From the NCBI GenBank assembly GCA_030374735.1, contig JASCIV010000179.1:1-34315 (forward strand): 34,315 nt of DNA. The letters run 5' to 3'. The notes below the pieces were generated by a model. It was given only the letters and a program-made list of their open reading frames with translations, was not told the DNA's origin and searched no databases. This stretch comes from Gracilaria caudata (Eukaryota > Rhodophyta > Florideophyceae > Gracilariales > Gracilariaceae). Of the stretch, positions 19,558 through 28,146 are shown piece after piece. Position numbers and translations under genes: made by a program. The number at the start of each line of letters is the position of its first letter. Within the stretch, counting starts at the first letter, position 1.

Positions 19558-20997
19558 TCAGTCAACAAGTGTCGAGACGCGCTTATAGTTCTTAGCGAAG
19601 AATTCCTTCCAGTGCTTCAAATCGGAAACTTGCTTCTCATCAAGTCGATCTTTCAGATTCGCATCACAATTCCGAAGCGCATCTTCAGAAAGATCGCCGC
19701 TCACAAGAGCCCAGCTAGCGTCACGTCCAACCAAGCAGTGATAAGTTTCACCCGGACCGTAGTGCCTCTTGGCAGCGCTCACGTCGAACACATCTCCATC
19801 AACGGCCAAAAGCACCGGTAACCCTGCATCCCTACCGTCATACTGTCGCAATTCCTCTCGGCATAGTTCTTTTGGTGGTTGCTTAATTTCGGTGCCAGGT
19901 CGAGTGAGTTGTAATTCTGCGGACGCAGGGCGAGCCATTCGACCATCCGCACGAGGGGCCCCACGGTTAGCGAGCAGCTTTCGCATGTACGTCCAGCTCG
20001 TCTCATTCGGAGTCGTGAAATCAGTGGGTGCAGAGCTGTACTCTGGTTTGTTATTGAGAATGTATGTCTGTACATGGTTAGGAAGGTCTGAGAAGCCATT
20101 TACAAGTTTTCTTCCACGGCAGTGATACACAAGACGACCAGGTTTGTCACCCATCTCCATCCATGGAAGCCATTGTCCAACTCTCACCCAGCTAATAACA
20201 CAGTCCGCACTAGGTTTTTCAGACTGCAATTCCTGCCTAGTGGAAAAGAATTGGAACATTTCGGCAGATTGATACATATCAGAGGCGGCGTTCTCTGGGA
20301 AGTCGGATCGAGGCAGTGGCGACTTGTAATTCAGGAACACTTCGGCGTGCCAGTAAACGTCGTCTTCATATGTTGTAGTGGGAACCTTGAACGACCCCCT
20401 AGGACCATTCAACAAAAACTGTTGATTGACAGGGTCGTTCCAAACATGCACGCATTCATTTGTGGCTCCAGTGTGCGGATTCTGCCACTCATCAAGAATA
20501 CGACCCGTGCGGGGATGCTTGTATAATCCTACTTCTCTTGTAAGTAGTCTCCACCCACCATCCACGCGAACCATACGCCCAATGTTATAACCTTCAAATG
20601 AGAAAAGATGTTTCGTGGGTTGATCGTCAATGAGATCATATATGTCACCTACCCACCAAAACACGAACTCTTGACCCGGGATAAGACTTCCTCTGGTCTT
20701 GACGAACCCGCGCAAGTTTTCTTCACTGTCGCTTTCGAGGAGCTCTGGATTTACGCTGAACACGCCAGAGTTCGGAAAACCCCCTGGGAAGGACTGCGGT
20801 GTGGTTTGATCGAATGGCTGTTCCGAAAGCACAGCCGTAGTTGTGACGATTCTTGATGGTCGTTTCGTAGCATGACCACTGGGTTTGAGGGATTTCGAAA
20901 GGCGCTCAGAAACGGCGGGGATGAATGAAGTAGTTCTTGTGCTTCGGTTGGCCAGAATCGGCACGATGTTAACGAAAGCAGAACTGTGCTTCGCCAT
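19558..20997 (-). CDS. DUF1838 protein fused to a cytochrome-b5-like MAPR haem domain
   Basis: The 479-residue protein has a basic Ser/Thr leader (1 to about 60, F8) that could be a plastid or mitochondrial presequence. A DUF1838-type domain (about 75-330) follows, with KTRGSLIPGQEFVFWWVGDI, LFSFEGYNIGRMV and NPHTGATNECVHVWNDP. The C-terminal 100 residues (379-479) are a membrane-associated-progesterone-receptor type cytochrome b5 fold: LRQYDGRDAGLPVLLAVDG, DVFDVSAAKRHYGPGETY and LVGRDASWALVSGDL. Y413 and Y419 match the tyrosines that bind or shield haem in PGRMC1, so haem binding is plausible. No transmembrane anchor is visible, unlike PGRMC1. DUF1838 has no firm function; pairing it with a haem domain suggests an oxidoreductive or sterol-related role, which is inference. 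The start is the first ATG and the gene is complete. Confidence 0.82.
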   Translation of the reverse strand: MAKHSSAFVNIVPILANRSTRTTSFIPAVSERLSKSLKPSGHATKRPSRIVTTTAVLSEQPFDQTTPQSFPGGFPNSGVFSVNPELLESDSEENLRGFVKTRGSLIPGQEFVFWWVGDIYDLIDDQPTKHLFSFEGYNIGRMVRVDGGWRLLTREVGLYKHPRTGRILDEWQNPHTGATNECVHVWNDPVNQQFLLNGPRGSFKVPTTTYEDDVYWHAEVFLNYKSPLPRSDFPENAASDMYQSAEMFQFFSTRQELQSEKPSADCVISWVRVGQWLPWMEMGDKPGRLVYHCRGRKLVNGFSDLPNHVQTYILNNKPEYSSAPTDFTTPNETSWTYMRKLLANRGAPRADGRMARPASAELQLTRPGTEIKQPPKELCREELRQYDGRDAGLPVLLAVDGDVFDVSAAKRHYGPGETYHCLVGRDASWALVSGDLSEDALRNCDANLKDRLDEKQVSDLKHWKEFFAKNYKRVSTLVD

Positions 20998-22392
20998 GCT
21001 GTGGAGTCGCTTGCGGAGCTAAGCGAGGCGGCAGACGAAGTCGATTACTCTCCTGGAGGCGAAATTCAACGACCTGAAAGCACGATGTGACCCGAACGGC
21101 AGTCAAGAGTGGAAGCGGAAAAATTGCATCGCGTGCGGAGCGTTTGGGGTTTAGTTATTGCAAGGTTGGTCGAAAAAGGCAACGTGCAGGGCAACAAGTG
21201 CCATATTGAGCAACGTGTGAAGCGACCGGAGGCTCAAGAGTGAATGGTGAGAAATGCGCCGCACTGTGCAGCGATGGCCAGTAGTTTTGCAGAATGGTAT
21301 GCGAAGGGCGCCTATGTGGCGTCAATTGGCTTGACCGATCCAGCAACGTCGCAGCATCGCGATGCATGTTGCTTGATTTTCGCCGCGCTGTAGAATGGCC
21401 CCCCACTTGGACACTGCGTCAGCACCTTGTATCTATGGAGCACACTTACCTCGCATTGGCCTATCATATGCCACGAGCACAGTTCGTTTCGCATATTGAC
21501 TACCACCGGATCCTCAACTTGCTCGACTTTTTCTGCATCATGCAATGAAGATCACAAGCCGCACGCAACACTGAACTTTGTAACTCTCTTTACGCGTACT
21601 CGACCATTCCTGAACCTATACCTTACACGACCGGAACTGCAAACTTCCAGGCTTGGTTTGACTCGATGAAGTGAACATGAATTTGTCAAAGTCTCCAAAG
21701 AACAAAACAACACGTATGTACGTGTAGATGGAGATGTGGCTCACCAAATATCGCCAAACCTGTCCGATAGAGACGTAGAGAAAAGCGCTCGATTGAGCTG
21801 TAATATGAGCGGCTGGACCACTCAGCATGCGCATATTCGTTTGAACACTACGAACGTCGTGCGTGTAGTCGGTGAGTTCCTCCGCAGCGGCGCGAGAATG
21901 ACAATCTGTTCGAGGTGTATAGCCGAAGAGCACGACGTGAGCATGCGGAGGGGGAGAAGGGGACGTGGAACTTCAGAATGTGTGCCAGACGACGACAATG
22001 TCTTAGATTGCCTCACCCTTACAGCCTTTGTTAGTGAAAGGTTTCTTGCCGTCCCGCGGTTGCGTCATCGAAACGCAGATCACACGAATCTTGGCGGTGT
22101 GAATAGAGCATGCTTTGGGACTTGTCATCCCCATGACGAAGCATCAGAAATGACTTGTGCATACCTTCATGCATCATGCATGGGTTGCAGACTGCATGAT
22201 CAGGCGAGCCATCGATACTATGAATACACAGACCCCCTCTGCATACGCCGAAACTCGGCAACTGTAGGATGCAGTTTATGGTGAAAAATACCAGCGCGAA
22301 CGCTCCGTTCCTTCCCATACGGTTTTGTGTATGGATTCGCGTGGTGGTCATCTTTTTTCCGGCGGGGAGTATCTACTGACGATGATCTGTAG

Positions 22393-22631
22393 AGAAGTTT
22401 GTGTTTTTCGACTGGGATTCGGCCTTTATCGGTCAACCTTTCCTTGATCTACTGGACTCAGAGTTTCATCCTCTTTTTGTGGATGAGACGTCGTTTCTCA
22501 CGAGCTGGGCAGAGTATTCAAAACTTGGCACGGGAGTCCTCCGAAAGCTGGCAAAATGGACGAAACCTCTTCAGCCTCTCGTAGGACCTATCTCTACCGG
22601 AGTGTACTCGCAGAAGCTTAGTGTATTCTAA
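22393..22631 (+). pseudogene. Truncated fragment resembling an APH-type phosphotransferase
   Basis: The frame reads VEKFVFFDWDSAFIGQPFLD and continues in protein-like sequence to KLSVF and a TAA at 22629. The F-x-D-W-D-S-A-x-I-G-x-P-x-x-D-L block is typical of the magnesium-binding segment in aminoglycoside/choline-kinase-type phosphotransferases. The N-lobe, the ATP loop and the HGDxxxxN catalytic loop are missing, and the frame is closed by a TGA just upstream at 22387. After the TAA, coding-like peptides continue in the same frame (GGILAVNLSPGVVAHSGQ) and in another frame (SNLEDFVEEIQSLQ). This suggests a decayed 3' end with a frameshift. It could instead be the last exon of a spliced gene, but I found no upstream exon. 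Confidence 0.38.
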
Positions 22632-23200
22632 CCTGGAAGATTTCGTCGAGGAAATCCAAAGCCTACAGGTGGAATTCTTGCAGTAAATCTCTCTCCCGGA
22701 GTTGTGGCACACAGCGGTCAGAAGTTTTTCAGTGAGTTCCTCTTTAATTGTTTTCCTGAAAAGGCAAGAAGGAATTGTGTAGCATAGAGTTCAACGAGAG
22801 GGATTTGATATTCTCGCCTATCCATGACTGAAATAGAAATAGGAGACTTGCGTGATGAGCGTGTTTAACTTGTACAAAGAGTTTGAATTCATACAGTTCA
22901 AGGTGCTTCTGAAGCTTTGCGATGCTACTCATGCTACTGCATAATATGAGAACACGAAAAATGGCTTACGTGGGTCGAGGATCAGCATGAAAAGGAACAG
23001 TATCAAGTGTTTCAGTTTTTGACAGTTGCGAATTCCTCGCCAAGAAGTACAGACGATTTGTACTTAAGTACCAGCTTGAAACGTCAAAAGGAATGGTGCC
23101 TTACGTAAGAAGAAAAGTTTATTCACGGACTCTGAGACACCTATGCGTTCTAACGGCGAAGCGTACTAGTCCGAAGTCAAAAAGTCATTCCAAAATCTCA

Positions 23201-23320
23201 TCAAGCTTCTTTCTTCTTCTTTGGCAAACGCTTCGCGGCGTGCTGCGCCACCAACTCTAGATACGCAGGAGTGTAACCAATCTCCTCATCGATGAAGCGA
23301 GTGAAGTTTGCGATTGTCAC
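23201..23320 (-). pseudogene. Orphan 3' coding end
   Basis: A 39-codon stretch reads IANFTRFIDEEIGYTPAYLE and ends AAKRLPKKKKEA followed by TGA. Its balanced, amphipathic composition and lysine-rich end look like a real C terminus. It is preceded by a stop in frame, with a possible AG acceptor at the 5' edge. No matching upstream exon was found on the minus strand to 24 kb. I do not recognise the family. It is either a relic or the last exon of a gene with a long intron. Confidence 0.28.
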
Positions 23321-24275
23321 TATTCATCGCGGAGCACTACGTTTAGCAGCTCAACGGAGGAAGTCCTACCTCTGCATAACAATACACCCTGCAGCAATAT
23401 GCGCCATACTGGGTTGCAGGTTACGGGCCTGGGGCCGGAGTATTGGGGAAGATATGTTGAGCCGTAAGCCAAAATTGATTCTCAACGCTTGTATGCTTTG
23501 TCGACAGTTGCATTCTGGCCAAACCCAGAGCGGCTGACTCTTCTGGCTCACAAATGCGCAGCACTCATTACTGTGTGGAGGGTCCGATTCTAGTTTGGCT
23601 GCCTGTAACAACCGCTACACAGTCCACACTGACCAATTCTCATTGATGTTGACACCTGAAACAAGGTTGTACGACGGTACAAACATCATGATGATTGACG
23701 TGGCATGGTTAGAACATCGATTTTGTTATGCTCTTGGGGCGTAAGCGCTTGTTGACCACGATCAAGAATAGTCTTTTCATGATTACAGGGATTTGATGTA
23801 GATGCCAACGATTCTGGCATCATCTAAGTGACCTTTTATTTGAGTATTGTTCTCGCCCTACTCAACCCTAAGTCTTCATGTCAGAATTTATGCACGTTGT
23901 GGGCAATCTTGCCAGACGCAGCAGAGCGTATTTCGTGTTGGTACGTTGCCTTCTAACCTCAACCTTACACCATCACATATTTAGGATCGCCAGATAGACT
24001 ACTACCCTTGCTGCCTTTTAATCCCATTTCGATGTACGGATAGCCCTTCTAAGCTACTGAATCTGGAGAAATCTGTGCTGGAATTTGCATTGTTGAAGAA
24101 TGATGAGCGTTTATTACGAGGCAAGTGATTGCAATCTGGGAGAGTCATCAGGGAACATTGTTCGATGCACTACTTTCGTAGACAGCGGCAAGAGACTAAA
24201 TTACGGTCAGCGATCGCACGATCCACCGACGGAGACGTCTCGCAACTACGCTAGTAGCCTTCTAGGTGAACATAT

Positions 24276-24938
24276 CTACTCCACTGGAAATATGTTCGGT
24301 ATAACCGGTGGCACGAAGACTGGTATGTTAGGTATCGTCGTCGGAGAAAAGACTATGTCCGGGAGACAGACAATAGCCCCGCTTGCTTGGGAACCCGACG
24401 GACACGGCATGCACCTCGTTCCACCAGCGCCGGTCTGCACTTCTCCAGGCGGACACGGCGTGCAAGACGTGGCAAAGTTGATGTTAGCTCCTGCGCGGAA
24501 AGTGCCTGGCGGGCATGGCGAACAGCCTTGCTCACTGTTGAAGAAGAATCCCGCGTTACAGAAGCAAGTAGTCTGTCCAAGGTCCGGAAACGAGTTGGGA
24601 GCACACGCAATGCATTCCGTTGCAAAGTCGACGTTTGGCCCTTCTCTGAACTCCCCAGATGGGCAGCGAGCACAAGTGCCGGTAGACGGTACAAACAAAA
24701 AGCCAGGGTTGCAGAAACACGTAGTTTGAGAGGCAGACGCAACCGAGTTCGCGCTGCAAGGTCGACAAGAAGGCGAATTCATCCCATCGCTGATAGTATT
24801 CGGTGGACAAGGTGGGCAGATCACTTGCCCGTTAGCCGGATCGGTGGTACGAAATGTACCCGGCGCGCAGTCGATAGCGGCCACGCGTGAACAGAGCACT
24901 GCCAGAGCGGCAAAGTAGACGACGATGGTGGCGATCAT
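24276..24938 (-). CDS. Secreted Cys-rich protein with TNFR/ephrin-receptor-like (GCC2/GCC3) repeats
   Basis: From the ATG at 24938 the protein is 220 residues. A clear signal peptide, MIATIVVYFAALAVLCSRVA, ends before IDCAPGTF. The mature part is Cys-rich with CPPCPPNTISDG, CRPCSANSVAS and then two tandem copies of a unit of about 50 residues. Copy one begins QTTCFCNPGFLF and ends near FATECIACAPNSFPDLG. Copy two begins QTTCFCNAGFFF and ends near FATSCTPCPPGEVQTGA. The pattern C-x2-C-P-P-G-x-F/T fits GCC2/GCC3 or TNFR-like modules of extracellular proteins. The tail is Pro/Ile/Val-rich and Cys-free, with no obvious transmembrane anchor. An 18-residue upstream extension exists but would bury the signal peptide, so I reject it. 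The role is unknown; extracellular matrix or surface recognition is a guess. Confidence 0.8.
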   Translation of the reverse strand: MIATIVVYFAALAVLCSRVAAIDCAPGTFRTTDPANGQVICPPCPPNTISDGMNSPSCRPCSANSVASASQTTCFCNPGFLFVPSTGTCARCPSGEFREGPNVDFATECIACAPNSFPDLGQTTCFCNAGFFFNSEQGCSPCPPGTFRAGANINFATSCTPCPPGEVQTGAGGTRCMPCPSGSQASGAIVCLPDIVFSPTTIPNIPVFVPPVIPNIFPVE

Positions 24939-26149
24939 GTCGAAGAGTTGAAGTTTAGGGGAAACAGAAAAGCCCTTGCCGCATGTAAGCATTTGAGTTC
25001 TGTGTGCCGCCGGTACTTAAATGCCGTCCCCGCACAATTGCAGTACCCAGCATCTATCGGTCCTCTGCGTCTAGTCACAATTCTATGATACCATCGCTTT
25101 CGCACCCATAGTTGAATGCACGTTTTAACGTCGGTTGACCAACGCTATATTCGAGGGAGTGTAGATCCGTGGTTGTAAGCGAAATGAACTCACCAATGGG
25201 CACAGCGCGATTACAAATTCATGCTGAAGAGCTTCTAGTACCAAGGTATCCAAGACGGTTACGGTGGTTGACCGTCAACGTGACAGTAACCAGCTGTGGC
25301 CTTCTGATTGGATATGCAGTTCAGAGCTCGGGCTCAGAGCTCCGCCCGGGTTATTTTTTTGAACGACGTGCTGTTTTTTCCAGTAGGAATCGAGCAGCTG
25401 ATCCTCCTGTCGAAGACAACCCAGTTACACACACGCCCAACAAAGCAAAGTTGTTGCTCACCCCAAATTTGCTTTGCTGACAAAGGCCAGGGTTTCATCT
25501 TAAGCACTATCAAAATATGTTGCTTTTTTGTTTTCTTTCAGCTGAAGTCGAAACGAAGTCGTACGCTTGCCTGAGGCATTCGTAAACAAGATCCCGGGAC
25601 GCGAGAGCTTAGAATAAAAATATAATTTGCGATCTAAAAGTCGTTCGTTATCGTAACATGAGAATTGCGAACAAGGATTGGTGGCCTTCGCTGTCCGTCC
25701 GACACGGGGAGGTGCTCTTAGGTAAAATGGGTAGACACTACCCGTTGGTATGTCACGCTATCCCAAATTTACTTCAGGCAGAAGCAAGTGCATTAAATGT
25801 ACTACGTGTACAATTGTCACGTTATCACCTTTCGAGTGCCGAAAAGAGCGTCAGTGAACCGACCTACAAAACGCAAGGCGTTGCAAATTAAATTAAATGT
25901 TTTGGTTTTTTGACAGGTTGCTCATCACACACTGTGACAGGCACTGCTGCAGCTCATGAAGACGAATAGTGCTCCCTGCCTTTCACGTGCCTTCGTACAA
26001 AGGTACAAGGGTGGGATAACCTTTGTCCCTCGCTTTCGTATTGCAATCTTCGACAGATGCAATGTAAATTGCTGTAGCATCAGCACCTCACCGACAGGGC
26101 TCGTCGGGAGCATAATCGGTCGCGCCCGTTCCTCATTACAACGCAAGAC
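24939..26149. other. 1.2-kb divergent intergenic region
   Basis: This lies between the Cys-rich protein (-) and the Nudix gene (+). Small plus frames at 25169-25480, 25308-25574 and 25658-25891 have no recognisable domain and mixed composition. A local duplication CAGAGCTC occurs near 25323 and 25334. Nothing else is seen. Confidence 0.45.
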
Positions 26150-27241
26150 ATGCAGATTTCGCTAATCCCCGACCTGCAGCCATGCGTCTTTGGCGGTCCC
26201 TCCTTAAATCGCCTCAACAACCACCGTCACAAATCAGAAACCCCTGCTAAGATGGCTCATCCAAATGCGAAGCACCTCATCTTCAACTCTCGGCTACAGA
26301 TCCTGATCCTTTCATCTAATGGCTCTACGTCCCTTGCTCTATTACCAGCTGCAACGTGTAGAAACCTCCGTGCCGCCGCCGAAGAGCCCTTGTTGCTTGG
26401 TGTGGACGCCGAAAGCATTCCTTACATCGCACTACGACTGCAGGGGTTCGGCGATGAACACAGGGCAGCTTTCCCAGCAGATGCGCAATTTGTTCACTTG
26501 AGATCAGTATTCTCGCGAATTTCTGGCGTCCATGCTGCAATTGCTGCGCATGCTCGTTCGCTTTTTGTCTTTCATCAACGCCATAAGTTTTGCGGGCAGT
26601 GTGGAGCGCAGACAGTGTCGGATCAAGGTGGAGCTCGTCGTCGGTGCGTACGAAACGTTCGCGCAGTAGAACCGTCCGAGATGCATATTACTGATGAAAA
26701 CCAATGCGACGGTGTATGGTTTCCTCGCACAGACCCCGTGGTCATTATGCTGGTGTTAGATTCGTCGGGAGAGCGCACCTTGCTGGGTAGACAGAGTCGA
26801 TTCCCGCCAGGGATGTACTCATGTCTGGCAGGGTTTATGGAACACGGTGAAGGAATTGAAGACGCTGTTCGACGAGAGGTTTTAGAAGAGGCTGGTGTTC
26901 GCGTTGGCCGCGTACGATTCTTTACTTCACAACCTTGGCCTTTCCCATACTCGCTTATGCTTGGGTGTGTCGCACGAGCATACTCAGAGCAGATTTCCAT
27001 TGATCCACATGAATTGGAGGATGCTAGATGGTTCTCGCGAGATGAGGTCATAACTATGATGGCAAACAAAGAATCCGATGGAAGGCATAGTGTGAAAGAT
27101 GGCATTGATGCTGATGGTGCAAATCACCATTGTAAGTTGTTTGTTCCTCCCACAGCTGCTATCGCTGGGAAGCTTTTGGAGATATTTGCATTGCGAGAAC
27201 CTATAACATTGTTTGATCTTAAGGCAGGTGGAATGCTATGA
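26150..27241 (+). CDS. NADH-pyrophosphatase-type Nudix hydrolase (NudC/NUDT12-like)
   Basis: This enzyme hydrolyses NADH, and possibly NAD-capped RNA, to the mononucleotide and AMP. The 363-residue protein has an N-terminal NudC-type domain, then a zinc ribbon: FCGQCG (C148, C151), C166 and probably C186. FPRTDPVVIM follows. The Nudix box GFMEHGEGIEDAVRREVLEE runs from 228, with REVLEEAGV at 242-250. The NADH-specific signature SQPWPFP is at 260-266. Near the end FVPPTAAIAGKLLEIF matches the FVPP block of NUDT12. The ribbon's C-terminal knuckle is longer than usual: C166 to C186 spans 19 intervening residues, where NUDT12 has only a few between its last two cysteines. The start is the first ATG; M35 at 26252 (MAHPNAKHLIF) is an alternative if the leader is untranslated. 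The C terminus GGML is not a clear peroxisomal signal. Confidence 0.94.
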   Translation: MQISLIPDLQPCVFGGPSLNRLNNHRHKSETPAKMAHPNAKHLIFNSRLQILILSSNGSTSLALLPAATCRNLRAAAEEPLLLGVDAESIPYIALRLQGFGDEHRAAFPADAQFVHLRSVFSRISGVHAAIAAHARSLFVFHQRHKFCGQCGAQTVSDQGGARRRCVRNVRAVEPSEMHITDENQCDGVWFPRTDPVVIMLVLDSSGERTLLGRQSRFPPGMYSCLAGFMEHGEGIEDAVRREVLEEAGVRVGRVRFFTSQPWPFPYSLMLGCVARAYSEQISIDPHELEDARWFSRDEVITMMANKESDGRHSVKDGIDADGANHHCKLFVPPTAAIAGKLLEIFALREPITLFDLKAGGML

Positions 27242-28146
27242 CGCCCCTGGTCCCCGGACGTACATGTTTGGTCAAACATTTGACATTCATATTCATGGGC
27301 AGCTGTTTTCGGAAAACAACACTTGAATTGCAGGGTTCCATTCCCTCCCTGTTCCCATTACACGATCCGATATCGTGGACCGATTTACCTGAGAAAACAA
27401 GGCATACAAATGTCTACAGGAAAACCTCTCATTTTCTCATAGACAATCTCCTACAAAGCCGACGATCATGCGTCCGGACTGCGTGAGCGCATGAAGTGAC
27501 GTAGCAGCCGCTGCGAATTGTGATCGGCAGAGATGTTCACCGTTTGCCTACAAATGCCGGTAGAATCTGTCCACTTGGGAGTGCAAGGTGGATGGGGGCC
27601 ACTCGTCTCCATATCGGTCCACGGAGGGGGAGAGTATCCATCGGTTATGGCAGTGTGTTCCACACAATTGTCACGAGAGGAACAGTTGGCGCTGGCAAAG
27701 CCAATTGCAAGCAGAGCCACCAGTTGGAAACATTAGGAAGAGCGAGGCCATACTGCATGAGGAGCAGTAGCATTGTTTTGCTTATGAGGCGACTAGAGTT
27801 TAGGATAGTTCAACCAAATTTTCTCAACACAACAGTACCCAAGGTACAGGGAACGAAGTATCGAGAAGTACCAGGAGCAATACAGAAGAAAGACATCAGA
27901 ACGCCACCAAACAGGAACAAGATTCCCTTAATAACGTTCTTCGATGACCAAGATGGTCTCCTTCCTCTGAGAACTAGACTTTCGAGGTCAGTTGGGAATT
28001 ATGTCTGAATAGGAAGGGCAAGAAGGATGCTTTTTAGTTTATAGAGTTAATGAAATTAAAGAAACGAACGCAGTTCTCCAGAGGTCTTGAGGACAATGTC
28101 CAGCAGACATTGGTAGAGGCTCACGAGGGATAGCCAAAAGAAAAAC
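27242..28146. other. 0.9-kb intergenic region with one candidate small gene
   Basis: This lies between the Nudix stop and the end of the phosphodiesterase gene. The plus-strand frame 27520-28008 (162 codons) does not look like a protein. The minus strand carries a possible broken small secreted Cys protein, listed separately. Confidence 0.4.
27466..27736 (-). pseudogene. Possible small secreted Cys protein, one base out of frame with its start
   Basis: The minus frame from 27720 reads VALLAIGFASANCSSRDNC, a hydrophobic core followed by an AxA-like site. An 84-residue Cys-containing mature region ends at a stop near 27466. It has no ATG. An ATG at about 27736 (MFPT...) lies in the other frame, exactly one base off. 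A single extra G in the CTGGTGG run would therefore separate a start from a good signal peptide. This may be a sequence error, a recent pseudogene or coincidence. The mature part has no domain I know. Confidence 0.3.

Larger units (their letters stand above)
20998..24275. other. 3.3-kb gene-poor region
   Basis: This is the longest stretch without an intact gene. The 182-codon plus frame 21736-22284 starts with GTG, is rich in Cys, His and Arg, and matches nothing I know. Two coding-like remnants stand out and are listed separately: a phosphotransferase-like fragment near 22.4-22.6 kb (+) and a short 3' coding end at 23.2-23.3 kb (-). The rest has no recognisable repeat, transposase or RNA gene. 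Confidence 0.45.

Noticed and set aside
21736..22284. Plus-strand frame of 182 codons
   Set aside because: It starts with GTG and is rich in Cys, His and Arg with no recognisable motif. It is probably chance openness, though a species-specific gene cannot be excluded.
24100..24729. Plus-strand frame of 209 codons
   Set aside because: It is the antisense shadow of the secreted Cys-rich protein, which has a signal peptide and repeat structure.
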